A stretch of DNA of 64,000 nucleotides from Chloranthus sessilifolius (GCA_021018995.1 CM037590.1:106393097-106457096); one strand, 5' to 3'. Shown: positions 52,494-64,000, counted from the stretch's first letter. Program-made: numbers and translations. Notes: generated by a model from the letters alone, not told the origin.

Positions 52494-55140
52494 TGTTATT
52501 CACTGAAAAGTATCACTTTTCACCTCTTAACCTAGCCTTTGCTGGACCTTGAAGCTCACTAATAATCATTTGTTAGATGTGTTTTATAGTTAGCAATAAA
52601 TTGTGCAACTTAATACAGAATCTCTGCTTATTGGTCCAAAGAAGAAAAAGAAAACATGCAAACATGATAGCTGGCCAAAGCCTAATGGAACACCCTGGTA
52701 TGCTCACCATGGTGACTCATTTTTTGGTCATCATGGACCAAAAGTCTAGTAGATGAAAGAAGTTAGCTGAGAATGGAGGAAGTTGCAATAGCAGCAAGTG
52801 CAATGCATCAGAGGATCAAAAGACTCACCTTGCAGAGTTGAGGAGCTCCCTCACAGAGCTAAGAATGCAGTGGAAGCTGCCCTCGCACAGATAGGATGCA
52901 CAGTCAAGAGGAGAGCAATAAATAAATCGTGAAGATCTCGCGTCTTAAAACCCTCAGGATCTGTGCTCGCAAAGCTCTCGCTGAGAACGAGCCTTAAAGC
53001 AGCTATGCATAGAACATAGCGAGTCCATATGCATAAAGAATAATTTATCACCTTGCAGAGTTCTCACGAAGCCCTGGAAGAGAGACGCCCAGAATTTTCC
53101 TCGTGCAGCTCTCGCTCACTCTGAAGCCTAACTAGTTACTATGCAAGCGCAGGAGCCTACCTGCGCGAGTATCTAGCAAGAGAGAACTTCTGAAGCTCTA
53201 CTGCACGAGAAATCCAGGCATTCCAAATCACCTCTTTGATAGCATTATAGCACAAAGCAGCTGCGCGATCAACTGAGAATCTACCGCGCGAGTGAACAAT
53301 CCTCCTAAGCTAAATGCTCCTCTGCGAATGCTCTGCCACTACGCGAGTGAATTAATGCAGATGCCAGCCCTGTGAAGCTCAAGCTCTCCACTTCTCAGTT
53401 TTAACCTAAGGACCTTTTGGGAACTTCCCAAGGATAGGGCATAGTTCTTGAGGTGCAGATTTTGAGGCACACATCTCAAGGCATTCAAGGGTTGTAATAG
53501 TGCCATGTCTGTTAGAAAAATTAGGGTTAATCTATTTTGAGCCAAGGCCTTATGGACAGAGTATATAAGTTGTACTTAGAGTTTAGTATTTTCATTTTTC
53601 TTTCATCCCCTGTCGGTTGAGAGCTCCAGCAGGCTAGGATTAGGGTTTGATCATCTCTTTTTCTTATTTTCCTTCTCTCTTATCCTAGCATTGGCTAGCT
53701 AAACCTTTTGTAAGCAGCTAGGTTTAGTTTTATTTTAGTTTTGTAATAGGCTTTGTATATATTGGGATCTTTTGGATGAGTAGTTGTGTACAGGCTGTAG
53801 CCTTGAGACAATTCATTATAAGTTTTGCTTTTATCAATGGATTGTTATTTTAATGGCTAATTAAATCTATAGATCTTATGCTTTCCTTAGATGTGTATAG
53901 GATCCATGCTTTGGGACTAGCCCATTCAGTTTCTAGTAGATTTATTATTTACTATCTGATTTCCCTTGGTTTAATAGATCCATGGATAGTAATTTGGATC
54001 TATAGCCAGATCTGGAGTGCTCGTAGCCTTGGGACTCCATGGTGGCAGCAGCAGTTTACATGTTCTTTCTCAAATCTTTGTGGTATTGACAGACCTATCG
54101 AATACCCTATGACCATTTGAGTGGACAAAGTATAACCCTAAGGTGGTGTCCAGCCACATGCCTGAGAAGGATTCTTCTCCTCTGCACATGAGCTTCTAGA
54201 GCATTGTGAGGAGGTTTTTACAGGAACTGGCTCCCCTCTTTTGTACTTGACTGATATCAAATGTTAGATTTGATTTCTGTATAGTAATTACAGCTTGAGG
54301 CTGAGTCATTGCAGTCTTTGTGTAGTAATGACCAGCTAAATCTAAATCCTTATTCAACCTATTGCTGGTCCTTTGTGTGGGCACATTGAGCCGTTGGCCT
54401 TGGCAAAGCACATAGGATTTTATGGGTTGGAATACCTATGGATGTCAGCTAGATCTGTGCACATATCTGGAGAGCTTGTAGCACTGGCATTACATAGTAT
54501 CTGTAATAATATTCATGGCCTGATCTGGTCCATTGGCTGGGGTAATGATCAGTCCACTCCTTTAGATTAGGTTAGTATTTTTGGTTTAATCAATGGGATT
54601 TGACAAACTCTATTGGATACTCTGTGACCATTTGAGTGGACAAAGTATAGTCCTAAGAGCACCCTAAATGGCATGGGTTAAATTGGATTCTTCTACCTTG
54701 TTGACAGTCTGAATCTGAGTTACATTACTACATTAACTCTAACTTAACCTGCTTACTTCCCAATATTTTTATATTTTATTTTGGCACACACCATCACCAT
54801 CTTCTTCTTAACCCTTTCTTTAGGATAGGGCTGTATATTATTTCTCTTTTGTTAGAGTTAATTTAGTATAGTCGTGACACCCAACTCCCTTTCTTTAGGA
54901 TTGTCAGATCTGGAGGCCTACTATTATAGCCCATTTTGGGTTCTAGATCAATTTCGCTGTGGGACAAACTCTTACATATCAAAACTTACTACAATAGTCC
55001 TGAATCTTGCAGGCTTAGGATATTTTAGGATTATTGTTTTCACCATATCACTTTGATCCTTTGTTTTACTTTGATTTTAATTTTCTTCTAACAACACATA
55101 ATAAATCAGCACATCCTCTGACAGACCGAGAGACACAACA
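52494..55140 (+). mobile_element. LTR C (5' LTR of Athila C, 2647 bp)
   Basis: TGTTATTCACTG to GACACAACA, six bases before the PBS. Same layout as LTR B: GCGAAG cluster 52830-53340, TATA 53562-53569, telo-box 53640-53648, U5 block ~54950-55020. The open frames inside are not conserved in LTR B and are not genes. Confidence 0.85.
53562..53569 (+). promoter_or_regulatory. TATA box, LTR C
   Basis: TATATAAG, as in LTR B. Confidence 0.7.
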
Positions 55141-55146
55141 AGTTTT

Positions 55147-55164
55147 TGGCACCGCTGTCGAGAA
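55147..55164 (+). promoter_or_regulatory. Primer binding site, Athila C
   Basis: TGGCACCGCTGTCGAGAA, an altered form of the PBS found in the tandem element. Confidence 0.75.
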
Positions 55165-55485
55165 TATTGATCTTTTTAGTAGACCAGAGTTGTACTGTAA
55201 TTTAGACTTCCAATTTCTTTGTAGTTGTGTCTAATCTAGAATAAAGTACTACTGAGATTTTTGTAGAATTTTGCAGAAATGGTCAGCAGAAGAAGGGAAA
55301 AGTTAGAGTTACAGCTGGAGTGTAGCTACCTTTGTTTGAACTTTCTTTCTCCTAAATATCATTCCATTTATGATTAATTCCCTGTTATTTGTTTAGTGTA
55401 AATCTATGTAGTTGTTAATTTTTGTTTGAAATTTTTTTTTGTTGTGCTTGTGAGCATTCTCTTTACTTACTGTGGGTGTGAGTAT
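55165..55485 (+). other. 5' leader, Athila C
   Basis: Untranslated leader between PBS and gag. T-rich near 55420. It matches the leader of A (42083-42400, reversed). Confidence 0.6.
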
Positions 55486-57080
55486 ATGCATGGTAGAAGG
55501 TCCTTCAACCCTGAGTTAGAAGCTCCAAATCTAGAGGTTGAAAGGATCCTTAGACCTAGACACGCCACATAGGGCCCTGCTATTGAAACTAAACCAGCTA
55601 TCATGACTGAGAGGCGGAGAATATTAAAGAAGTACAATGCACCTGGGGAGTACACCTCTCCCTTCTGTATTCAATTTTTCTCTGTTAAGGGGAATTATGA
55701 AATTAAATCCTCCACCATTAATATGCTGCCTTCATTTCATGGGCTTAGTAAAGAAGATCCCTACAAGCATATCGACCAAATTTTGAGACTTTGTACTACT
55801 TTTAATATTGCTGGCTTGGGACCTGAGGCCACTAAACTAAGGCTTTTTCCTTTTTCACTAAAGGACAAAGCTCTCAACCAATTGCATACAGTCATGGAGT
55901 GACCTTCAAACCAAATTCCTGGCCAAATTCTTTCCCATGAACAAAACCAGCCAGATGAGGACAAATATTTTGTCATTTACTGAGTCCTCAACTAAGGATT
56001 TTTATGAAGCTTGGGAAAGATTCTAGGAGATGTTAAACAATGCACCCACCACCAAATTCCAATGTGGCAACTGGTGCAAGTATTCTACTAAGGAATTAAT
56101 CTCAAGAGCAAGGATATGGTGGATGCTTCCTGTGGTGGTAGCTACCTCCACAAGACTGCTGAGGAAGCTTGAGAGCTGTTTAACATAATAGGAGAAAATT
56201 TCATGCAGTAGGAGTCTCTATCATGCAATGACAGTCAGTCCCTAGCTAAGATGGTGAAAGAGGCCATCCTTAGAGGTGGAATATATGAAGTCAAGGTGCA
56301 AGGTGATTTGGAGAGGAAGGTAGACAATTTGTCCTTAAAATTTGACAAATTAAGGAATGTCATGCAGCCCTGGATGGTTGTACAGGTGGAAGAAACATGT
56401 CTGATATGCCAATCTCCCACACATTCTATTCATGATTGTCCATCTGCCAACTAGTTTCCTGAGTTTGTTATGGAGCATGCCAATGCTGCTCAAACTTATG
56501 GGCAGCAGCCTATTGGGTATTCTTGAAGGAACCACCCAAACCTGAGGTGGAGGCAAGATTCATATCCTCAACCCCAGCAGTAGCAAGTGGTAGCTCCTTA
56601 CAGACCCCAACACCAGTTTAACCAAGGGTAGCCACCAAGGCAAAATTTTCTGCTACCTGTCCCTCAGTCTAACCAGTTGGCCCTGCCCCCACAACAGCCC
56701 AGATCCTCTTCATTTGAACAGCAAATGCTGGCTTCAATGTAAAATTTAGGGAACTTGGTATAGACTGTCAATTCACATGGACAGAGCATTAAGAAGATTG
56801 AGGACTAGTTGGGTCAAATTTGTAATGCTTTGAACAGAAGGGAGGAAAGAAAATTGCCTAGTCAACCCTTGACAAATCTAAAAGGGCAGTATATGATTGG
56901 AGATGTATCCTCCACTCATGAGGAAGCAGATGTAATCACTACCCTTATGAGTGACAAGGTGGTTGACAATTTGGTGGGCAAGGTAACCGAGGACGTAATG
57001 GAAAATGAAAATAAAAATAAAAGTGAAAGAATTATTAGTGTTGAAGAGCCACGGATTGTACCCCCTGCTGTGGATTAGCT
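55486..57080 (+). pseudogene. gag: gag, Athila C
   Basis: Starts MHGRRSFNPE. TAG at 55570-55572 replaces the Gln codon seen in A. The capsid-like part (MLPSFHGLSKEDPYKHIDQ, LGPEATKLRLFPFSLKDKA) runs to 55902, where a ~20-base loss relative to A shifts the frame. Later segments: LERKVDNLSLKFDKL, knuckle CLICQSPTHSIHDC (56398-56439), Gln-rich, and a damaged TTLMSDKVVDN equivalent of the A motif. At least five stops. Confidence 0.85.
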
Positions 57081-57900
57081 AGGGTAAAATAATGGGGTTG
57101 TTATTGAGCCCCAACATCAAACAATAAAGGAAGATAAAAGAAAAAGATAAAAATATGACCATAATGTTAATAGGCATGCAGCAGTGGCACCAGTAGTGCC
57201 ACAGCTGCCATTTTCTCAAGTACGAGCTGGCCCATCCCCTCTTGATAAAGGTAATGCTCAGATGAAGGAAATGCTAGAGACTTTTAAGCAGGTCAAAATT
57301 AATTTATCCTTGCTTGATGCCATAAAACAAGTCCTTGTCTATGCTAAATTCTTGAAGGACCTCTGCACACAAAAGAGGAAAACAACGGTGCAGTTGTCTC
57401 AAAGAGTTTTTGCTATTGAGCATGTTGAGTCAGTCATGTCCATTGCCACACCAAAAAAATTACAAGACCCAGGGGTACCTACTATCCCCTGCATAATAAA
57501 AAACTACACCATTGGAAAAGCCCTCTTGGACTGAGGGGCCAGTGTGAACTTACTCCCTGATTCAGTGTATGAGGAGCTAGGTTTGGGGGAGCTTAAACCT
57601 ACATTAGTTGTGCTCCAATTGGCTGACAGGTCTGAGAGGAGACCTGTGGGTGTGGTAGAGGATGTCTGGGTGGGGATGGATAAATTCTATTATCCAATTG
57701 ATTTCCTTGTTTTGGATAGGGACCCTTGCAAAAGCAAAACCCCAATTCCTGTTATCCTTGGCAGGCCATTCTTGGCTTTTGCAAATGCTTGCATACAATG
57801 CAGGTCAGGGGTGATGGAAGTTACCTTTGGGAACATGAAGCCCCATTTGAATGTGTACCATTCTGCTACAGTGCCTCAGACTGACATTGAGGACTGCTGG
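57081..57900 (+). pseudogene. pol: gag-protease region, Athila C
   Basis: SLLDAIKQVLVYAKFLKDLCTQKR (57310-57378, Athila hallmark) precedes the protease, where TGA at 57532-57534 falls inside the active-site motif (LLD-stop-GASVNLLP). The following frame 57544-58251 has KSKTPIPVILGRPFLAFANA, better preserved than in A (Gly-Arg kept). Confidence 0.85.
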
Positions 57901-59110
57901 GCAGTAGCTATACTAGATGGCCTAGTGGAAGAGGAATTACCCAATCTGCTGGATTGGGATAATGTTGTTGATCACCTAGCAAATATTTGGAGTTTTTTTG
58001 AGAAGAAGGCCCAAGTTTTCATGACAGAAGACAACACCATAACAGAGTCTTTTGTGAGCCTTGTGCATCATTCCAATTGGAAACATACATTGCTGCCTCT
58101 TTCTCAAACCACTAAGGCACCTATGTTACCTTTAATTGAAAGTCCCCCTGAGCTGGAGCTGAAGCAGCTCCCAGCTACATTAAAATATGCCTTCTTGGGA
58201 CAAGACAATAAGCTTCCCATGATTATCTCCTCCTCTCTCACTAGTGAGTAGGAGGAGGAACTACTAAATGTTCTCAAGAAGCACAAGAAAGTAATTGGGT
58301 GGACAATATCTGACCTTGGAGGCATTGATGCCTCAGTTTGCATGCATAAAATTCATCTGAATGAGGGTGCCAAACCCTCAAGGGAGATGCAGAGGAAATT
58401 AAATCCTCACATGCAGGAGGTGGTCCTCAAGGAGATAGTGAAACTGTTAGATACAGGGGTGATTTACCTCATTTCAAATTTTGAATGGGTGTCACCTATC
58501 CAGGTGGTACCTAAAAAGTCAGGCATCACAGTTATCACTACAGATTCTGGGGAGTTGATGCCAGCCAGAGAGACCACTGGCTAGAGGGTTTGCATTGACT
58601 ATCAAAAACTCAACTCCAAGACCGGAAAGGACTATTTCCCCCTTCCTTTCATTGACCAAATTCTAGATAAGCTGGCTGGGAAGGCATTTTACTATTTTTT
58701 TTATGGATACTCAGGGTATAACCAAATCCCCGTGGACCCTCAAGATCAGGAGAAAACTACTTTCACATGTCCCTTTGGCACCTTTGCTTACAGAAGGATG
58801 CCTTTCGGACTGTGCAATGCCCCAACCACTTTTCAGAGGTGCATGTATGCAATTTTTTTTTATATGATTAATAAATTCTTAGAAATCTTCATGGATGATT
58901 TCTCAATGTATGGGAACAACTTTAGCCAGTGTCAGAGACACCTTGATATGGTTTTACAAAGATGTGAGGAGACCAATTTGGCCTTAAGCTGAGAAAAGAG
59001 CCACTTTATGGTGACACAAGGGATTGTACTAGGCCATGTGGTCTCTCACAAAGGAATTGAGGTTGACAAGGCTAAAGTGGACTTGAGTTCACATCTGCCC
59101 CCACCCAGGA
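57901..59110 (+). pseudogene. pol: Protease-RT linker and reverse transcriptase, Athila C
   Basis: Linker with PPELELKQLPATLKYAFLG (58147-58203), then [14 protein letters not shown], stop at 58582-58584 (TAG for Trp), [46 protein letters not shown] (58888-58902), a stop at 58990 (TGA for Trp), [14 protein letters not shown] at 58249 replaces a Gln. Most breaks are single transitions relative to copy A. Confidence 0.88.
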
Positions 59111-59720
59111 CTGTCAAGCAGATTAGATCAATTTTAGGACATGCTGGATTTATATGAGGTTCATCAAGGACTTCAGCAAGATTGCCAAACTGTTGTGCCA
59201 CCTGCTTTGCTAGGATGTGCCATTTGTATTTTCTGCTAAGTGCCTTGAGGCCTTTAAGGCCTTGAAAAAGTGCCTTATAACTGCCCCTGTAATCCAGGCC
59301 CCAGATTACTCACTCCCCTTTGAGCTGATGTGTGATGCATTAGACTTGGCCATAGGTGTTATCTTAGGACAGAGGAAAGATAAGTTGCTGGCAGTGATCT
59401 ATTATGCCAGCAAAACACTAGCTGAGGCTTAGCTCAATTACACCACAACTAAGAAGGAGCTACTTGTTGTAGTGTTTGCTGTGGACAAGTTCAGACCCTA
59501 CTTGTTGGGGTCTAAGATTATAGTTTTTACAGATCACTCAGCCCTGAAATACCTACCTATTAGCTAAGAAGGACGCAAAGCCAAGGTTGATCAGATGGAT
59601 CCTCCTCTTGCAGGAGTTTGAACTTGAGATCAAAAACAAGAAGGGAGTGGAGAATGTGGTGGCTGACCACCTCTCTAGAATTATTTTGGAAGAATGTACA
59701 GCAACACCTGTAAATGAGTT
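59111..59720 (+). pseudogene. pol: RNase H, Athila C
   Basis: FELMCDALDLAIGVILGQ (first Asp kept, unlike A), YYASKTLAEA followed by TAG at 59430, [11 protein letters not shown], a frameshift near 59553, then [11 protein letters not shown] (last Asp kept). Confidence 0.85.
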
Positions 59721-60994
59721 GTTCCCTGATGAGAGCTTTTTGCTTTGCAGTCTAGTGTGCCCTGGTTTGCACACATTGTCAACTTTCTTGCTGTTGGTAG
59801 GATCCCTCCACACTGGTCTAAGATGGACAAAGACCTATTCTTCTCTCAGGTTAGATATTTTCTATGGGAGGATCTATACCTTTACAAGTATTGTGCAGAC
59901 TAGGTTATTAGGAGATGTGTGCCTAAAAGTGACTTTCACAGCATTCTTTCAATGTGTCATGAGCAAGCCTATGGAGGTGATTTCAGTGGCAAAAAGACTA
60001 TAGCAAAAGTGCTCCAATGCCGTTTGTATTGGCCTTCTTTGTTCAGAGATGCCTACTTACATTGCAAGGCCTGTGAGGGATGTCAAAGGATGGGAGGCAT
60101 TTCCAAGAGAGATTCCATGCCATTGCAACCCATCCTAGTAGTAGAACTTTTTTATATCTGGGGCTTTGATTTTATGAGCCCCTTTCCTACGTCTATCAGA
60201 TTTAATTTCATACTTGTGGCAGTGGACTATGTGTCCAAATGGGTGGAAGTCATTGCCACAAGGATCAATGACCACACAGTTGTCATTAAATTCTTGAAGG
60301 ATAATATTTTCTCAAAATTTGGCATCCCCAGACCTATCATCAGTGATAGGGGGAGCAATTTTTGTAACAGACCTTTTGAGAACCTACTCAAAAAGTATTC
60401 TGTTACACATAGAATTGCACTCCCTATCACCCACAGACCAGTGGGCAAGTTGAAATTTCTAATAGGGAGATTAAGCATATTCTAGAAAAGACTATGAGGG
60501 TTGATAGAAAGGATTGAGCACAAAAGCTGAATGATGCTTTGTGGGCTTATAGGACTGCTTATAAGACCTCTATTGGCATGTCCCCATTTAAGTTGGTTTA
60601 TGGCAAGGCCTGCCACCTACCAGTGGAATTAGAGCACAGAGCCTATTGGGCTATCAAAGCAATGAATTTAGACCTAACTTTTGCTAGTTCTCACAGGAAG
60701 TTGCAAATGGCAGAACTTGATGAACTGAGGCTGGAAGCCTATGAAAATGCTAGAATGTACAAGGAGAGATTAAAGGCATTCTTTGAGAAGAAGCTATTGA
60801 GGAAGGACTTCAATGCTGGTGCTAAGGTTTGGTTGTTTAACTCCAGACTTAAATTTTTTCTAGGGAAGTTGAAATCCAGATGGGATGGACCTTACACTGT
60901 TATCAAAGCCTCCCCATCAGTTGCTGTGAAGATCTTGGATTCAAAGACATGGAAGATCATGAAAGTGAATGGTCAAAGGCTTAGATTTGTGTAG
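59721..60994 (+). pseudogene. pol: Integrase, Athila C
   Basis: Zinc region: H..H in [12 protein letters not shown] (the second His is Asp), C..C in CKACEGC. Core: FDFMSPFP, FILVAVDYVSKWVE, IISDRGSNF, then a frame break at about 60420 before the Glu region. The C-terminal part is open at 60539-60994: [55 protein letters not shown]. No chromodomain. Confidence 0.87.
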
Positions 60995-61429
60995 AAAATT
61001 TAGTGGAGCCTCCTCAGACCATTCACCTACATGAGCCTCCCATTGCTCAGTAATCTATTGCTTTGTAGTATATGTACCATATTTGCTGAAACTTTTGTGT
61101 GTTTTTGTTTGCCTAGGACCATGTCATTTACTTTTTTTTTAGGGAGATTTGCTTGTTTGTTTTCATATCTGTTATTAACATGGGAGATGGATGCCTATTG
61201 TTGTTAGGTGATTGAAGTACTGGCACTGTAATTGTCAAGAATTTGCTTCCATGAAAAGCTTTTATCATTCTAAAATTTTGATATGCATGTGCTGGTAAGG
61301 GAGAGAACATTTTCATTAGAGAATGGAGTACATGTAAAAGGGTTGGTGCTAATGACCACTGAATGGGTGCATGACACTGTACATGCACAGGACAGGGCCC
61401 AAATTGAGAAAGGGGATTAAGTGTTTCTT

Positions 61430-61800
61430 TCTCACGAGGTTAAATAGCCTAATTTTCACAATCGTGAGCCATTTCAAGGTTTTCTCGTGGAGTATTGAGG
61501 GCGCAAAAAGAAGAATTCAAAATATTTTATTGCACAAGGTCTCTGAAGCTCCAAATGGTTGTTCTTCGCGGGGATCACCAGTTAAGCCATAGGAGAAATG
61601 AGAAATTGCTTCGCACACTTAGGCCTAACATCAACTCTGCGAAGTAACTTTGGAAGGCACACAAAGCATCTAATTCTGTTTTTGTGGAGCTATGTTCTTC
61701 TACGCGATTGTCCTTCTCGCGAATTTATATCTGTACTGCACGCAAAATCTACTCCGCGAGTTCCCCGTGGACAGCTGCGTGAAGCGCGAGATTGGCCCTT
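61430..61800 (+). repeat. GCGAAG-word cluster after integrase, Athila C
   Basis: TTCTTCGCGGGG, CTGCGAAGTAAC, CTCCGCGAG, GTGAAGCGCGAG. Co-linear with A and B. Part of the module ending in the small ORF. Confidence 0.6.
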
Positions 61801-62043
61801 TTAACCCTGATGGATTTCTTCGATTTCTTTATTTCGTATCCCTCTGCTTTAACTCCCAGTGCTAAAAATAGACCGTCATTTACGGTGTGATTTCATTCCC
61901 CATAATAAATTGAAAGATTTACCATTCCCCATAATAATCACAATTTATTCCCCATAATAATAACAATTTAATTTCTTTATGGCAATGAAGCTTGGAAGGG
62001 GGCGAAATTTAATATGCCGGTTCATATTCCTCCATCCAAGCAC

Positions 62044-62053
62044 TTTAAATACA
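62044..62053 (+). promoter_or_regulatory. TATA-like box before small ORF, Athila C
   Basis: TTTAAATACA, 67 bp before the ATG at 62120. Same flanks (AGGGTAGTT) as in A and B. Confidence 0.5.
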
Positions 62054-62119
62054 AGGGTAGTTTGTCTTCTTCGCATTCATTCTCCTGCAACCTCAGCAGT
62101 CCGTCCCTACCCATAACCA

Positions 62120-62365
62120 ATGGCAGATGACAAACCCTTCGAGCACTTAATTAAATTCGAGCCAGTTTGGGGGGATCCACTGCCACCACCGGAGCTTGAC
62201 CCACTACAATTTCTCTGGGATGAGTACAAGGAGGTCTAAAGGATCTTAGCCAAGGAGGAAAAGAAAAAGAACAAGCGAAAGAAGAAGAAACAAAAGATAG
62301 AACCACCTACATCTTCTCCCCCATCCCCTTCAATCCCTCCACCAGTTGCTCAGCCACCTCCTTGA
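62120..62365 (+). pseudogene. Conserved small post-integrase ORF, Athila C copy (~81 aa)
   Basis: MADDKPFEHLIKFEPVWGD, then PLPPPELDPLQFLWDEYKEV, a TAA at 62237-62239, then RILAKEEKKKNKRKKKKQK and a Pro/Ser tail. This copy keeps CAA where A and B have TAA, and has its own stop where they have CAG. The ancestral frame was therefore open throughout. Highly basic middle, Pro-rich ends, no membrane segment. Unknown function. Confidence 0.6.
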
Positions 62366-62754
62366 TCCCTACTCTCCCCCCCATCTCCTGGCTTGCAGTT
62401 CCTCTTCCACAAGCAGTAGGTTGAGGATATCCCAGAGCCAGGAGGGAGAACCATTTTATTTTTGAAAGGATATTTTGCTAATGTGTGTCTAGTTTTTCTT
62501 AGGTTTATACTTTTTATGTACTTAGTTAGGATCTCTTTGTAACACCTTGTGGTAATCTTTTTGCATCGCAATAGAATTTCCTTTTGTAAATGTGTTATTT
62601 CGTTCACTGTCTTTCTTTATTTTTTTTGTTTATTTGTTGTTTGTTGTGTGCTGTCTATTTTTCTTTCCTGCTGTTTCTTTTCTTTTAATACCTCTATTTT
62701 GAGCCTGCTGCACATCTATATCTACCTTTGAATCAGTGAGGACATTGCTCCTCA
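62366..62754 (+). other. Non-coding spacer, Athila C
   Basis: T-rich. No gene seen. The short frame 62549-62731 is low-complexity. Confidence 0.4.
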
Positions 62755-62767
62755 TAGGTTTGGGGGT
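62755..62767 (+). promoter_or_regulatory. Internal polypurine tract, Athila C
   Basis: AGGTTTGGGGGTG, preceded by GAGGACATTGCTCCTCAT. Confidence 0.6.
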
Positions 62768-63846
62768 GTCGCAGGGTTTGCTAATAAAATAGTTAAACTA
62801 AGTACAACAAAATCAAGTGAATAAGATAGAAATAGAGCCATGCTCACTTAAGAATCATAAAAAATGAGAAATTTAAAATTTTTGCAGACCTTTAGGCATT
62901 ACAAGATTTTAAATTTTAACTTTTCCATGATGTGAACACCAAGAAAACTCACTTGTATCAGTACTTAGTGAATCATTAAATAGAGAAAAAGGTAAGGACA
63001 TGCCTAACAGTTCAATGGAAGACCATAACCAGTGAGATTTAGGCCTACAAAAATTTTTTTCCTTCCTTTGAGGAGTGACTGAGGCAATTCTTTTAGCTCC
63101 ATGGACTGGCAGAGTCAATGCCCTCACTAGAAGTTAGGCACCTCCAAGTTAAAACAATTGACAGCATTCATGACACCTAGGAAAGGGTCAAGGCTTTCTC
63201 TTGGACAGTTTGAGCTTAAACAGACCAAACCCTAATCAACTGCCCTTGTGCACACACCTTTTGAGCCTTAATTTCTAATTTTCTTTAAAATACACTTGAG
63301 TACTTGTACCTGAACCTATGGACCTAATTCCAACCTACCGTCACTCTGAGAATTCAGAAGGTAGAGGAGAAGGAGCTAAAGATGGACAAGATAGGGTCAA
63401 CATTGGATGAATGGAGAAGAGATACCTAAAGCTTAGTAGTGTAGCAGCTAAGGAAAGAGGTGGCAAGTCAGAAAAATAGAAATAAAAATAAAAATAAAAA
63501 CAAAAAGAAAAATGCATCTAAAAGAAAGAAAAATAATAACAAAGAGGAATAAGAGAGGAGTTAAGAGGAAAAGTTCATTGGAAAAATTGAAAATATGAGG
63601 AGAAACTGGCCACTTCAAGTCTGAAGAATTTTAAAGAAAATGAAAGGTGCTGAACTAAAGAAGGTGAAGTCATGAATCACCTCCTTCACTTACTGACTTC
63701 TCAATTGTGAATCCCTTTTCAACCTTTCATTCTTTACAACCTATCCCATAAGCCACATTACAACCCAATCAAAAGACCCTTTGATCCAAAGTTGAATTAA
63801 CTGTCATGCCGAGACAAAGAGTTGTCCAATCTATGGTGAGGATTAG
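62768..63846 (+). other. 3' non-coding tail, Athila C, interrupted
   Basis: Co-linear with the B tail up to CAATCTATGGTGAGGATTAG (compare 44849-44868) and then cut by LTR H. ATTAG (63842-63846) is a candidate target duplication whose partner would be off the right edge. Confidence 0.65.
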
Positions 63847-64000
63847 TGTTGAGGTTTTTGCCTTCCCTTCAAATAGGAAAATCACTTATAAGACTAGCCA
63901 GAACACACTCACACATACCTGCAAGTAATCAGGGTCTGTTGTAGTAAATTTTAAAAAGATGGTGAGTAAGTGAATGTCCACAGGGAGGTTGGTTTAAAAA
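63847..64000 (-). mobile_element. LTR H: 3' end of a minus-strand LTR
   Basis: On the minus strand the text runs CCCTGTGGAC..CTTACTCACC..ACTACAACAGACCCTGAT..TTGCAGG and ends CTCAACA. It matches the U5 block of the tandem LTRs (13440-13500) and of LTR B and C. It breaks the tail of Athila C. The rest lies beyond the window. Confidence 0.7.

Larger units (their letters stand above)
52494..63846 (+). mobile_element. Athila C: 5' LTR to 3' tail, 3' LTR not reached
   Basis: LTR 52494-55140, PBS 55147, gag 55486-57080, protease to ~57900, RT 58150-59110, RNase H to ~59720, integrase to 60994, GCGAAG cluster, small ORF, internal PPT and tail. It is interrupted at 63847 by the end of LTR H before its terminal PPT. 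All coding domains in order, each with several stops or frameshifts. Confidence 0.85.

Noticed and set aside
53878-54120. 80-aa open frame in LTR C as a possible host exon
   Set aside because: LTR B has the same region with different frames; no motif; it lies within R/U5 of the LTR.
1-64000. Host protein genes, tRNA or rRNA genes
   Set aside because: No conserved non-transposon protein motif, exon structure, tRNA cloverleaf or rRNA text was seen by reading; a similarity search and tRNA scan would settle small or diverged cases.

Overview
This is a stretch of plant nuclear repeat DNA from a transposon-rich genome. Nothing in it looks like a host gene. Almost every base belongs to nested, truncated or recombined LTR retrotransposons of the Ty3/gypsy superfamily. 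The grounds are plant-type gag/pol motifs, tRNA-complementary primer binding sites (PBS), polypurine tracts (PPT), TG..CA LTR ends, and plant-lineage hallmarks (Athila, chromodomain-bearing chromovirus, Tat-like). No bacterial gene, rRNA, tRNA or CRISPR array was seen. I cannot name the species.

Layout. 1-1617: LTR on the minus strand (called LTR0), running off the left edge. 1618-2380: GCGCAG-rich repeat. 2380-4345: broken chromovirus-like gypsy piece, minus strand. 4346-6106: AT-rich unclassified DNA with a ~35-bp minisatellite. 6107-32230: a minus-strand chromovirus (called F; Tekay/Del-like, 4.4-kb LTRs, left LTR truncated). It is split inside its reverse transcriptase by a 13.7-kb insertion at 11827-25518. 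That insertion is a tandem retrotransposon, LTR-internal-LTR-internal-LTR, flanked by the 5-bp duplication CTCTT. Its internal regions carry no pol. They carry an Athila-like gag start fused to a 'putative plant transposon protein'-type ORF, plus Athila PBS and PPT signals. 32231-42400: minus-strand Athila (A). 42405-48079: 3' part of a plus-strand Athila (B). 48080-51649: decayed Tat-like gag-PR remnant. 51650-52493: truncated Athila LTR (E). 52494-63846: plus-strand Athila (C). 63847-64000: end of another minus-strand LTR (H).

How the parts relate. The tandem family has no enzymes of its own but shares PBS, both PPT copies, gag start and 3' region with Athila A-C, so it was probably mobilised by Athila proteins. 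All pol copies here are dead: stops, frameshifts and changed catalytic residues. Many stops are C-to-T type changes, as expected of methylated, silenced DNA.

Most notable observations: (1) the tandem element, whose middle LTR is a mosaic of the outer two, with the exchange point confined to about 107 bp; (2) a conserved module after integrase in Athila A, B and C, made of a CTCGCGAAG-word cluster, a TTTAAATA box and an ~80-aa Lys/Pro-rich ORF, echoing U3 organisation; (3) an exact internal second PPT; (4) differences between tandem copies concentrated at CAG/CTG, suggesting base-calling errors at CHG-methylated cytosines; (5) a duplicated C-x8-H-x5-C-x2-C motif in the Tat-like remnant; (6) a Ty1/copia pol fragment carried inside the chromovirus LTRs.
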